Shown here in pieces: positions 36,040-46,710 of a stretch of DNA of 64,000 nt; the stretch's first letter is position 1; every line of letters begins with the position of its first letter. The notes under the pieces are model-generated. The model saw nothing but the letters and a program-made list of their open reading frames with translations, searched no databases and was not told where the DNA came from. A program made the position numbers and the translations under genes. Location of the stretch: positions 1,677,501-1,741,500 of the forward strand of contig JACYXH010000500.1 of the NCBI GenBank assembly GCA_026745465.1. Reading direction: 5' to 3'. Origin of the DNA: Lota lota (lineage: Eukaryota; Chordata; Actinopteri; Gadiformes; Lotidae).

Positions 36040-36395
36040 GGGTAAGGTGTGGACCCAAATGCGGTGCATAGGAAGAGACAGCAGGCAGCGATGCATTTTT
36101 AAACAAAATAACTTACTTACTGAAGTAGACGGCAGACGCAGTACAAAAACACGGACTTTCCAAAATAAAGTGGAGAAACAAGTCTCAACAGAGAACCACG
36201 TTCTCGAGGAATTCAACGCAACAAACCTTTGTGACGTTTCATCAGGGAGTGAAGGGGGCAGAGGGAATAAATAGACATCACAATTAAACTCAGGTGCAGA
36301 CGATCAGTTCGTGATTGTAAGGTGTCCTGTAAGGGAACCACAGTGTGTGGCTGAGTAGAGCGCCTAGAGGTCACTGCAGCCCTGCTGCATAACAC
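36040..36395 (-). mobile_element. LTR-like fragment, reverse orientation
   Basis: Contains gtgtggacccaaatgcgg and then gcagacgcagtacaaaaacacg. It ends in gtgtggctgagtagagcgcc and ccctgctgcat. The first motif is the inverted counterpart of the tail of the 42469-43018 element. No ORF. Ends not firmly fixed. Confidence 0.4.
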
Positions 36396-36449
36396 CCTCC
36401 ACCCACCACTGAAGTACTTCAGAAGTTTGTTTCAGAAGACATGATTCTG

Positions 36450-36965
36450 GCAAAGCTCTCAAGATGTCTACGAAAGACATACTGAACAGGAGACTGTTTC
36501 AGGCCCAACTAGCATCCTCTCTCATCCTGGTGAACAGAAGCCTCAGCACACCAAAGAGAGGGCAACCATTTTCAGGAGCCCAGAAACACAGAAGGTCACA
36601 CCAAGGAGCCCTCTGAATGCTCTGAAGAGACCATCCTCAGGTGATGGGAGCCCAGAAACACAGAAGGTCGCACCAAGGAGCCCTCTGAATGCTCTGAAGA
36701 GACCATCCTCAGGTGATGGGAATTCACCAGACGGGGTCCCAGCCAAGCGGCCATCTGCACACCCTCCACCGGATGTACGCACTGACCTATTCGCACACGT
36801 GCCAGTGAAGACAAACCGAGGACGTTGCAGATACTGCACTAAAGGATTCACCACCACCTTATGCAGCAAGTGTAACGTTTGTCTTTGCTTTTCTGAGGAA
36901 AAAAACGTTGTGGGACTACCATTGCAAATAACATGGCTGAACACTGGGACTGAGACGAAATTCAG
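36450..36965 (+). pseudogene. piggyBac-like transposase, C-terminal remnant
   Basis: Plus-strand pieces: RRLFQAQLASSLILVN (about 36498-36540) and then, in another frame, VRTDLFAHVPVKTNRGRC followed by RYCTKGF and CSKCNVCLCF (36773-36895). The Cys-x2-Cys...Cys-x2-Cys-x3-Leu-Cys pattern is the C-terminal zinc-ribbon of piggyBac (DDE_Tnp_1_7) transposases. The catalytic domain is missing. A 72-bp tandem duplication (36575-36646 and 36647-36718) lies just upstream of the zinc ribbon and preserves its frame. A frameshift separates it from the first piece. Confidence 0.7.
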
Positions 36966-37265
36966 TTTTGTAAATACCCTTTTTCCTATATTTTTTCATA
37001 AATGACTTCATAAAAGATATGACTGTTGTGTGATTATTATTCATGTTATTTACTGTTATGGGGCTAGATAAGCAATCAACCCTGCAACTGAACCCTTAGT
37101 TGTTCTGTATATTTGTTCAGACCATGTGAGAAATTCTGCTCCCAGCTAGGCCAAACGTTGCAATATTATTTTCCTAAAACATGACTATTACGTAAATATT
37201 TTGATAACACTTTACTTTCTTTATCAAAGGCCTCATACAACATCTGAAACAAAACATAAAACAGC
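36966..37265. other. Intergenic, nothing recognised
   Basis: AT-rich, no gene signature. Confidence 0.4.
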
Positions 37266-38235
37266 ACCGCTGTCAGGTTGTTCTTTTTCACCTCCTCGAT
37301 GATCCTGCTTAAAGTTAGGATCTGGGATACGGTGGTTCTCCCCTCTCTAAAGCCATTTTGGTTCTCTCAGGTGGGGGTCGATGGTGCCCCATATCCATTC
37401 AGTATCATGTGGTTGTACGTCTTGTGCGACAATGATACATGTCAGACTGATGCCACGGTAGTTGTCTGGCTTCGAGAGATCTCCAGATTTAGGCACCGGG
37501 ATGATGTTAGACAGAGACCACATATCGGGCTTGTTGTTTTCCATCACAGCTAGGTAGCAGATCTCCATGATGATGACGTCGAGATCGCAGTTCTTAAGGC
37601 CGTCCGGCCCAGCACTTTTACCCTGTTCCAGAGTGGATTTCACTGCGGCAAACTCCCTGACTGTAAAGGGGCCATCGTCAATTTTGAGATTTCTAAGGAC
37701 TGCTGTTATCTCTTCCTCAGCTCCATCCACTCTCGGGTGCGTGCCGAGGAGATCCCGGAAGGGGGTGAACCAGGAGGTCACTCTATCCTCTGGCCTGCAG
37801 CCTGTCCTTCCTTCGACCTATTGCGCCCACTCATCTTATTTAGGAGCCATCATGACTCCCAGTGCCGGTGTTCACCCTGAGCTGCCTCCACTCTTTGCAC
37901 CTTCTCCATCAGCTCCTCCCCTTTGATCTTGTCGTAGGTATTGAAGAGTCATTGTTTGTTCTCATGCAATACCCCACGTGGTCCGTTCACAGTCGAAGCT
38001 TCGTCGCACCTCCTCCACCTTTGCATGCGCCTGCATGACGTCCGGATGCCTGGACCTTGGGGAGACTCTGATCCTCTCCGTCTTTGGCACAAACTCCCTA
38101 GTTGCACCCACATTCCGACAAACCGCTCGTAGCCTCCTCCGTATCCGGCAGTTGGAAGCGTTTCCTCACTTGTACTGCGTATCTGGCTTGGAGGTCGCGG
38201 CATCTCGAGAAGGCCTACTTTGCTCTGATTAAACG
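37266..38235 (-). mobile_element. Second decayed non-LTR retrotransposon (reverse transcriptase)
   Basis: Minus-strand frames contain GKSAGPDGL and then VPKSGDLSKPDNYRGISLTC (37540-37420), and further along NGFREGRTTV and LSRIIEEVKKNN (37355-37270). These are conserved blocks of a LINE reverse transcriptase N-terminal half. Upstream on the same strand (37940-37800) lies DKIKGEELMEKVQRV-like sequence. The catalytic YADD block would be at lower coordinates but is missing. Several frameshifts. Different family from the 34286 element. Confidence 0.7.
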
Positions 38236-38421
38236 TGTTTCTAAGTCCTTTCTGCAGCAGTGCACCAAAATAAATTCATTGTATGTTGATTCCTTGTGTG
38301 TTAACTTACCTGCACTAATATTGACAGGTAAAGAACATTGTTTAGATGGTGGAGACAATTCTCACTGTTTCAGTGGGAGGAAGCGCATACAATGTGATTA
38401 GCTGTTTAATTTTGAAACCTC

Positions 38422-38935
<514 letters not shown>

Positions 38936-39783
38936 AGATGAGATTGTTCCTATTTCTTTTTAAAGTTTGAATAACTTACAGACAGGAGTTTTGGCCTTCA
39001 GGCCATTGCTGCACTTATTTAAATTGAGGAATGTATCAGTGTACATCCTGGTCACTCATATTCCTATTTTGAATCCTGTTATGTTTACATGTTGCAGTAG
39101 TCTATCGCACCAGCATTTCACTGGGCATCTTGCTAATGGAATTGAACTTGATAAAGCTTTGAACTGCAACAAAATGTTTTTAAGTTATTAGTTTATACAT
39201 GAATAAGACTATATTTTTCATTGACTCAGAATTTAAGTGTAGTATCTGGTCTAATATGCTGTCGGAGCATAATGTCAAATATCTTACTTCAAACTAATAT
39301 AGTTACGTGCTAAAGCAAAACGGTAGAATTTAGATAGAATGTGCAAACTGTTTACAAAACCCAGAGTCAAGGAAATCATCCTTGACTCTGTTATATCTAC
39401 ATAATGGAATTTTAGTTAACGATTATACATTTGTTAATGTAATGGTAATCTGCAAAATAAATGATTTCAAAATCAGCATCCCAAGTTTAAAACACATTGC
39501 TTTTTATTGGATAGTTTTAAGCAAAGGAAACTGTCAATAGGTGATGTATCACAAAGAAGATATTAAATATTTCAAAGCATAAAAGAGCAGTTAATTGGAT
39601 ATCCATAATTTGATATCCAGTCTTTATAGCTTAAATGTTGACAGAATTTACAATACACTATATCCAATTATTTTTAGTATTATTTAAATGTTTAATTTCG
39701 CACAGCTAGCCGTTGCACATCAGGCCTCTGTTCTATAAAGAGTGAAGAAGTAAAGGATATTTTGGTGCTGTCAGCTTTATTTT
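38936..39783. other. Intergenic, OR4 3' flank; small perfect hairpin
   Basis: No gene. 39362-39390 holds cagagtcaagg / ccttgactctg around a 7-nt loop. The part from about 39730 is shared, in reverse, with the OR5 3' flank (to about 45770). Confidence 0.5.
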
Positions 39784-40719
39784 CTAAATGGTTGTTTTTG
39801 ATGATGACAACATTCTGAATATATGTTTTCTTATTTCCGGTAACTTAAGGCCATACACTAGAGGGTTCAATATTGGAGGAATCACTATAAACTCCAGTGA
39901 TAAAATTGTAGCTATAATTGGATTCAGTTCATCAGGGTTAAAACGGCTAAGGGCGACATCACAAAATGCTGTAATGGAATAAAACACAAATGTAACAATG
40001 TGGGGTGCACATTTCTGTAACACCTTTCCTTTGAACTCAACTGAGCTTTTTCTACATACAAGATAAATTTGTAAATAGGTGTACAACACATACAAAAGTG
40101 GGAGATAAGCTGTGCATATAGTCAGTAACATACCAATAACATTATTGAGTGTAGTGTCAATACATGACAATCTGACAACAAACCAAGGTGCACAAAACAC
40201 TTTCTTTATCTCATTACCACATAATGGAAGCCTAACAGACAATACGACTATTATGGCTAAAGAAAAGGCAGGACATAGCCATGCCAATGCTGCTAACTTG
40301 GAGACAGTTTTACAAGTCATTGTACTATTGTAATGTAAAGGATGACATACAGCAATATACCTATCATATGCCATAATGCTCAGAATAGTACATTCACAGG
40401 ATGCATAGGAGTATATAATGTAGATCTGAGTGAAACAAGCCGGACGTGAGATCAAATGGGTGTCTGATAAAAGGTCTTGTAGAAGTCGAGGGAAGAGTCC
40501 AGCTGACCCATACAGGGAGTTTATAGACAGACATGACACGAAAATATACATGGGTTCATGTAATGATCTTTCTCGTGATATAGCTAGTATTATCACCAGG
40601 TTAGCAGAAACGATAAAGGCATACAGTAGGAAACAGAAGATAAAGACTATGTAGCGGTAGGGTCCTATGTTCACAAACATGGTGAGGTTAAAGTATGCCT
40701 CAAAAGTACCATTTTCCAT
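39784..40719 (-). CDS. Odorant receptor OR4, intact, 311 aa
   Basis: Fish olfactory receptor GPCR on the minus strand. I start it at the ATG at 40719 (MENGTFEAYFNLTMF), which gives the usual N-terminus with sequons NGT and NLT. The frame is open further upstream to 40866, but that part crosses a region homologous to a 5' UTR exon and intron of OR5. Seen: LHEPMYIF, NSLYGSAGLFPR, MAYDRYIAVC, CGNEIKKVFC, KGKVLQKCAPHIVTF and NPLVYGLKLPEIRKH. The tail ends SSSKTTI. Very close to OR5 and arranged head to head with it; related to OR1. At the place of OR5's 5' UTR donor (gt) this gene has cg (40893-40892), so the leader intron may be retained. Confidence 0.92.
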   Translation of the reverse strand: MENGTFEAYFNLTMFVNIGPYRYIVFIFCFLLYAFIVSANLVIILAISRERSLHEPMYIFVSCLSINSLYGSAGLFPRLLQDLLSDTHLISRPACFTQIYIIYSYASCECTILSIMAYDRYIAVCHPLHYNSTMTCKTVSKLAALAWLCPAFSLAIIVVLSVRLPLCGNEIKKVFCAPWFVVRLSCIDTTLNNVIGMLLTICTAYLPLLYVLYTYLQIYLVCRKSSVEFKGKVLQKCAPHIVTFVFYSITAFCDVALSRFNPDELNPIIATILSLEFIVIPPILNPLVYGLKLPEIRKHIFRMLSSSKTTI

Positions 40720-41326
40720 TTCATCCAATGTACCACAGTCCTTTATGATGTTGGGCAGCTTTTTGACTTCAACCAGCCAGCTGGGATCTGCTGTTGTCAC
40801 CTGTATGGAGAGGAAATGAAGCAGAAAAGATATTTTGAGTGAATTAGATGGGATAATTGGATACAATAAAATAAAAATGACAATTTAGATGCGCTTTGGT
40901 CCTTTGCAATGACTGACCTGGTAGTCAATCCCCACAGATCCATATTATGTTGTTTCAGAGTTGTTCATAGCCAGACAAACCACTAGAAGAAGATGCTAGG
41001 TGGACGAGGAGTCCATAGGACTATAAATGCAATTGTCAGCATACTCTAGGGTATTACATCAATCCCCAAGTGCTTTGGGGTTAACATCAGTAGAATTATA
41101 GGCCCTATGGTGTGAACGTGCACGTGCGCAAGTACAAGCACACCAAGAAGAATACTGGATAGGGGTAGGAGTGGAAGTAGCATATTTGATTCTCTCGGGG
41201 TCATGAGGTCCCTTGCTTGTAGATGCTTTGTTTGAATGAGCTATGAAACTGTATGATCAATTGTTCTAATGTATCATCATCAGCATGTTAATATTCTTTG
41301 CAACCCCGTGTTTTCAGCTTGTCTTA
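40720..41326. other. OR4 5' leader and upstream
   Basis: The acceptor-like ctccatacag ends at 40801 and the expected exon 1 ends at 40894. Beyond about 40915, homology with the OR5 upstream region stops. Nothing else recognised. Confidence 0.5.
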
Positions 41327-41509
41327 AAGGCACAATATGTAAGATTTCGGCTTTAGACTAGAACTATGTTATGTATTTTCTTTTCTTGTGTACTGCCCCT
41401 ATCCCAAAGGTTTTCAACCATATCTAAACTCATTGAAATCCGTACTTTTAAAATGGAAACGTCCAGGCCAATGGTGTCGCGTGTTAGCGGCGTCATTTCC
41501 CCTTAACCC
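41327..41509. mobile_element. MITE-like fragment and CCCTTAA repeats
   Basis: aaggcacaatatgtaagatt resembles the start of the 8799 element, a common fish repeat. It ends near three copies of cccttaa (41500-41520). Confidence 0.4.
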
Positions 41510-42290
41510 TTAACCCTTAACCACCAGCATCGGGGAAACACGGGAAACACAGAGTGAGGAAGGACGTAAAATATGGTTGCTCTCCTCCCTGGCAGGGATC
41601 TGAAGGGGGCTTGGGGTTGGAGCGGTGGTGGGATGCGGGTGGGCATGTGGAGGAGGGTTGGTACTGCGCGTTACATGTGGTTCTGAGGTGCTAACAGGCA
41701 GTAGGTGTGGCACACTGGGTTGTGGGGGTGGGACTATGTTGACCTTAGGGCCCCTAGGCAAACTATGTGTGTTGTCACTCAGATCTATGTGGCAGCCCGC
41801 ACTTCTCAAAAAGGCCATGCCTATTATACAGCGGTCTTGCACCTCAGCTACCCATACCTCAAAGCTCACAACTACCCCCCCCCCCCACTTAACCTTTGCC
41901 CTACCTCTCATGGGGGCTAAATCCCCGGTAACCGTCCGTAGCTGCACTGAGGTCTTTCGTACTACTGTACTGCTCAGGAGAATGTTGGGCCTGACTAGTG
42001 TTGCAGTGGAGCCCGTATCCACTAGTGCCGTGCATGCAACCCCCTCCACTGTGATAGGGACATGGCAAAAAAAAAACAGCTGAGGTCCAACCCACTGCAA
42101 CCACTGGACCCACGGCGTGGTCTGCTTCTGGGGGGAGTGAAGCCCTGTTCCCCCGGCTGTGCTGTTGGGCTCCTCCGCTGGGGGTCGATGCTGGTCGGGT
42201 TATCAGCGTTTGAGCACAGTAGAGTACCACAAAGTGTCCTCTACTTTCAATACACTTCTGTCACGACAACATGTCTCCTTCTTTGATAAA
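41510..42290 (-). pseudogene. Ty3/gypsy-type retroelement: gag end and protease
   Basis: The minus-strand ORF (42100 to 41510) contains the retropepsin signature ALVDTGSTATLV (active-site Asp in D-T-G-S), a central flap-region equivalent, and IIGMAFLRSAGC, the second conserved block (I-I/L-G-x-x-F-L). This is followed by a Pro/His-rich linker. Upstream on the same strand (42290-42100) a GHFVV...C motif may be a decayed gag zinc knuckle. There is no reverse transcriptase downstream; the ORF ends at 41510, at the CCCTTAA repeats. A poly-C run (41877-41887) lies within. Inactive fragment; a domesticated protease seems unlikely without intact flanks. Confidence 0.7.
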
Positions 42291-42468
42291 TGTATTTTCT
42301 TCATTTATTCTTTGGATTTTCCAGTGCGCTATTCCATTCCAATAACAATTTAGTCGTTCATTTCCATTTTGTCATTCATTCACACATTTGTAAATGTCAT
42401 GCGTACGATAGTTTGAACTGTTGATAATTAAGGGGCCCTTGAGGGGCCCTTCATACTTATATAATAAG

Positions 42469-43018
42469 TGTCACGCCGTCCACTTCCTCCATCTAGTGGT
42501 CGCCGGCTTCCATTTCTTCATGTGCTTTCCTGTTCACACACGTCAATCACCAATCTACGCACTATTTCTACCCTGGATTTCCGAATAGCCGGCGCTAGTT
42601 CATTGTATACTAACCTCAGTCAGTATCCGCGTTCCCGCTCTTGATTACCTGCTCCTTCCTCCATACCTGCCCCTAACCTGTGTTCAGCCACCCTTCAGAT
42701 TACCTGCCTGCTACCGACCCCCTGCCTGACTACCCGCCTGTTGCCGACCCCCTGCCTGCCTGACCACCTGCCTGTTGCCAAGCCCTTGCCTGCCTGACTA
42801 CCCGCCTGTTGCCAACCCCCTGCCTGACTACCCGCCTGTTGCCGACCCCCTGCCTGACTGACCACCTGCCTGCCGCCGAACTCTTGCCTGTCCGACCACG
42901 ATTTGCCCCTGCTTGCTTACTACTCCAATAAACACCCTTGAACCTTCCCGCCATTTCCACCTCTTTGTGTCGTGCGTTTGGGTCCCTCGTCCTGTCTCCC
43001 ATAATAATATCTGTAACG
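42469..43018 (+). mobile_element. Solo-LTR-like element
   Basis: It begins tgtcacgccgtccacttcc and ends near ctgtaacg. It contains aataaacacccttgaacc (polyadenylation-like, 42929) followed by a tail with tgtcgtgcgtttgggtcc. The arrangement of a TG start, AATAAA and R/U5-like tail suggests a plus-strand LTR. It is opposite in orientation to the gypsy fragment next to it, so probably not the same insertion. No clear target-site duplication. An internal block (42690-42880) repeats gactacccgcctgttgccga four to five times. Confidence 0.55.
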
Positions 43019-43094
43019 ACTGAAATAGTAGAATACAAAGCATGAGGCGTATGTATGTCCTTTACATAAATACATTCTCATTATCACCACAGAT

Positions 43095-43690
43095 ATATAC
43101 ACTATATTGCCAAAAGTATTGGGACACCCCTCTGAATCATTGAATTCAGGTGTTCCAAACACTTCAAGCACCTAGGCATGCAGACTACAAACATTTGTGA
43201 AAGAATGGGTCGCTCTCAGGAGCTCAGTGAATTCTAGCGTGGCACCGTGATAGGTTGCCACCTGTGCAATAAGTCCATTCGTGAAATTTCCTCACTACTA
43301 AATATTCCACGGTCAACTGTTAGTGGTATTAGAACAAAGTGGAAGCAATTGGGAACAACAGAAACTCAGCCACGAATGTGGTAGGCCACGTAAAATCACA
43401 GAGCGGGGTCAACGCATGCTGAGGCGCACAGTGCGCAGAAGTCGCCAACTTTCTGCAGAGTCAACAGCTACAGACCTCCAAACTTTGTGTGGCCTTCAGA
43501 TCAGCTCAAGAACAGTGCGTAGAGAGCTTCATGGAATGGGTTTCCATGGCCGAGCAGCTGCATCCAAGCCTTACATCACCAAGTGCAATGCAAAGCGTCG
43601 GATGCAGTGGTGTAAAGCACACCGCCACTGGACACTAGAGCAGTGGAGACGTGTTCTCTGGAGTCACGCTTCTCTGCCTGGCTGGATGCT
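43095..43690 (+). pseudogene. Tc1-like transposon, 5' half with broken transposase
   Basis: The terminal repeat part cactatattgccaaaagtat and tgggacacccc is the well-known fish Tc1-like end. The transposase opens at ATG 43205 (MGRSQELSEF) and then has an in-frame TAG at 43235. Conserved helix-turn-helix pieces follow in shifted frames (NIPRSTVSGI; GRPRKITERGQRML; TVRRELHGMGFHGRAA), then WTLEQWRRVLWS. The catalytic Asp-Glu after LWS is deleted at about 43664, and homology fades by about 43690. The second half and right terminus are missing. Dead. Confidence 0.8.
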
Positions 43691-44580
43691 GGGGCGGCTA
43701 GCCGCAGACGGTTGCCCGTGGCGGTTGCTGAGCTGCCTCCCCTGTCCTCCGCCGGGATCCACCGCGCTGTTGGGGAAAGGGATGGTGTTGGGAGGCGACT
43801 GTCCGTCGTCGCTGCTGGAAACCCAGTGCGTCCTTGGACAGCCTTCCTGTGTCGAAAGCGGTTTGGAGAGGCCCCACAGTGTAGTAAAGTCCAAGCTACA
43901 CGCCACCTAGGTGGCTGCCATACTCCACCTAGGTGACTTTTCTTGGACTCCTCCAAACAAAAGGACACAGGGTGGTGATGTTAAACCGGTTTATTGCCAA
44001 GGTTGAGTAAAATGATACAAACAGATGGTGCTCCATGCTGCCATGTAGGAGATCTCTCCCTGAGTGTGTGTGGTGATGGCTGGTTCAACCTGTGCACACC
44101 GATTGCTCAATGTGCAACCGGTGTACAGCCTCACACAGCCCCAGACTCCAGTCAGTCTGACTCGGGCCAGGTGAGGCTGCTTCAACCAGCCATCAGCCAC
44201 ACACACTCCCACAAGGACAAATGTTGTTCTAGGAAATGGATTTGTCGTTTCCAGACCAAATAACCAATAATCACATCCATTTGTTACATACTATTACTCG
44301 GAAGCCCACACAGTGGCTTCAATGGTCAGAGCAACAGAGACAAATAGGGCTGCAGGTGGGAAACTGCTGTTTTACACGCCCACACTGTGTTTCATTGTGG
44401 GAAAAACAATGAATCAATCAACAATGGTCATGTAATGGTCCACAAACCAGATTACATCAGTTGTAAGCTCCCATGGGTGCTGTTGGTGTGGCATACAAAA
44501 CACAGATGCCTTTGAGTTCTCTTCCAGTGGTTTGTTTATGAACAAGATCATACAGATCATACAGAGCTGAGCGGATAGAC
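43691..44580. other. Unassigned repeat-like DNA
   Basis: 43690-43940 is GC-rich and fused to the Tc1 break. 43900-43940 has the palindromic pair ccacctaggtgg and ccacctaggtga. 44060-44220 contains gatggctggttcaacc and its inverse ggttgaagcagcctcacc-like counterpart. Probably more transposon debris; no recognised protein. Confidence 0.35.
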
Positions 44581-44610
44581 TATCAGTTTAGTCATTGCAA
44601 AGGACCAAAG

Positions 44611-44700
44611 GTAATCTAAATTGTTGAACTGTTTTTTAAGTGGTCTTATTATCTCACTTTTCTCTAAATCACTTTTCTGCTTCATTTCCTCTCCATACAG
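44611..44700 (+). other. Putative 90-bp 5' UTR intron of OR5
   Basis: Donor ccaaag|gtaatc at 44610/44611 and acceptor ttcctctccatacag at 44700 bound a 90-bp AT-rich stretch just upstream of the OR5 leader. The flanking exon sequence (tcattgcaaaggaccaaag) is conserved in OR4 on the other strand. Inference; needs RNA evidence. Confidence 0.5.
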
Positions 44701-44781
44701 GTGACAACAGCAGATCCCAGCTGGCTGGTTGAAGTCAAAGAGCTGCCCAACATCATAAAGGACTGTGGTACATTGGATGAA

Positions 44782-45699
44782 ATGGAAAATGGTACTTTTG
44801 AGGCCTACTTTAACCTCACCATGTTTGTGAACATAGGACCCTACCGCTACATAGCCTTTATCTTCTGTTTCCTACTGTATGCCTTTATCGTTTCTGCTAA
44901 CCTGGTGATAATACTAGCTATATCACGAGAAAGATCATTACATGAACCCATGTATATTTTCGTGTCATGTCTGTCTATAAACTCCCTGTATGGGTCAGCT
45001 GGACTCTTCCCTCGACTTCTACAAGACCTTTTATCAGACACCCATTTGATCTCACGTCCGGCTTGTTTCACTCAGATCTACATTATATACTCCTATGCAT
45101 CCTATGAATGTACTATTCTGAGCATTATGGCATATGATAGGTATATTGCTGTATGTCATCCTTTACATTACAATAGTACAATGACTTATAAAACTGTCTC
45201 CAAGTTAGCAGCATTGGCATGGCTATGTCCTGCCTTTTCTTTAGCCATAATAGTTGTATTGTCTGTTAGGCTTCCATTATGTGGTAATGAGATAAAGAAA
45301 GTGTTTTGTGCACTCTGGTTTGTTGTCAGATGGTCATGTATTGACACTACACTCAATAATGTTGTTGGCATGGTAGTGACTGTCAGTATGGTTTTTCTCC
45401 CTCTATTTTATGTGTTGTACACTTACCTGCAGATTTATCTTGTTTGTAGGAATAGCTCATCAGAGTTTAAAGGAAAGGTGTTACAGAAATGTCTCCCCCA
45501 TATTGTGACATATGTGATTTATTCCATTACAGCATTTTGTGATATCGCCCTTAGCCGTTTTAACCCTGATGAACTGAATCCAATCATAGCTACGATTGTG
45601 TCGCTAGACTTTGTAGTGATTCCTCCGATATTAAACCCTCTAGTGTATGGCCTGAAGTTACCAGAAATAAGAAAACATATATTCAGAATGTTGTCATGA
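44782..45699 (+). CDS. Odorant receptor OR5, intact, 305 aa
   Basis: Near-copy of OR4 on the opposite strand. Start chosen at MENGTFEAYF (44782) as in OR4; the frame is open up to the acceptor at 44700. Seen: LHEPMYIF, NSLYGSAGLFPR, ASYECTILSIMAYDRYIAVC, CGNEIKKVFC, KGKVLQKCLPHIVTY and NPLVYGLKLPEIRKH. It ends FRMLS, six residues earlier than OR4, because a TCA codon is TGA here; the tail is still within normal OR length. Differences from OR4 cluster around TM5 (VVGMVVTVSMVFLPLFY versus VIGMLLTICTAYLPLLY), the region facing the ligand pocket. Confidence 0.92.
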   Translation: MENGTFEAYFNLTMFVNIGPYRYIAFIFCFLLYAFIVSANLVIILAISRERSLHEPMYIFVSCLSINSLYGSAGLFPRLLQDLLSDTHLISRPACFTQIYIIYSYASYECTILSIMAYDRYIAVCHPLHYNSTMTYKTVSKLAALAWLCPAFSLAIIVVLSVRLPLCGNEIKKVFCALWFVVRWSCIDTTLNNVVGMVVTVSMVFLPLFYVLYTYLQIYLVCRNSSSEFKGKVLQKCLPHIVTYVIYSITAFCDIALSRFNPDELNPIIATIVSLDFVVIPPILNPLVYGLKLPEIRKHIFRMLS

Positions 45700-46212
45700 T
45701 CAAAACAATCATTTAGAAAATAAAGTTGAGAACACCACTATATCCTTTTAATTCTTCACTGTCTTTAGAATAAGAATCAACTGTTGTTGAAAATAAACAT
45801 GTATTACTTATAGTGTGCAAACATCATACCAATATTGTGACTTCTGATCTTGAATTGATCATTTATTCACTAAAGGTCTGTTCTCTCCTCCTGTACTTGA
45901 CTGAAGGGTGAATTTGGGAATATTACATCACACACTCTGGAACAGAGGTTTTCAAAGTGTGAGGCGGGAGAGAAAAGGCAGAGTTTTAACAGAAATGTCA
46001 CTAAAATGTATCTATGCTCTATAAAGGAAACTATTACATCTAAATAAATATTATAATGGATGAATTGCATTTCCTTAACAGGATTTATTAAGAAAAACTG
46101 TAATTTGATAATATCAAACGATTACGTATCCCCTCCGGTACAGCGAAATGAAATCGTGTGCTGTCAAAACATCTGGCTATCTAGCTAGCCATTATTGCTA
46201 TCATTCTCAAAC
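45700..46212. other. OR5 3' flank
   Basis: To about 45770 it mirrors the OR4 3' flank. Nothing else seen except a ctagctagctagcc palindromic run near 46178-46190. Confidence 0.45.
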
Positions 46213-46710
46213 ATGGATGCATTTTTAGCTCCCACAGTGAGAAAAGCAACAGTCTGTGCCAAACACAAAACTGAGGAAATATGACAGCAGTTATTTAAAG
46301 ATTGGGTTTTCATGGGTTTGGTTGATGTTCCACGACACAGTGTGTCGTTTGCAAAGAGGCACGACAGTATGAGACCCGGCACACTAAGAATAATCTGGAG
46401 ACCAAGCACCCAAGTTTGGTGTCTAAGCCACTGGACTTTTTCACAAGGAAGCTAAAAAGAGTTACACGCTGAGAGAAAACATTTAGCACCATAAATACTA
46501 AGGCGACCGAAGCATCATATGGCGTTGTATTACGCATCGCTAAGGCAGGTAAGCCCCACAACATCGGCTAACCCTTACTGCTTCCTGCTGGATGTGTGTT
46601 CAGTGATGGTGGGAGAAGCTGATGCTGCAATGTTGAGCGCAATCTCCATGTCTGAGCGTCCAATATCTCAGACATGAGAAACATCTCCGACGTAAAAAAG
46701 TAAGCTTTAT
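46213..46710 (+). pseudogene. SCAND3/ZBED-like hAT transposase-derived pseudogene
   Basis: Plus-strand pieces in shifting frames: MDAFLAPTVRKA (46213); RKYDSSYLKIGFSWVW (46277-46324); and CVVCKEARQ...NNLETKHPSLVSKPLDFF (46341-46448), a BED-type zinc finger with Cys-x2-Cys and His-x4-His-like spacing. Then come SYGVVLRIAKAGKPHNIG (46517-46573) and an ISDM block (46670-46690). The order matches the N-terminal third of the fish SCAND3/ZBED5/GTF2IRD2-like hAT-derived proteins. Stops and frameshifts throughout; the catalytic core is absent. Confidence 0.7.

Noticed and set aside
41510-42100. Domesticated retroviral-type protease gene
   Set aside because: The frame ends at a simple repeat, and gag zinc-knuckle debris precedes it, which fits an ordinary dead gypsy fragment better.
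43323-43910. Intact 195-codon transposase-like gene
   Set aside because: Only the first part is Tc1 transposase, in broken register and lacking the first catalytic Asp. The rest is unrelated GC-rich DNA.
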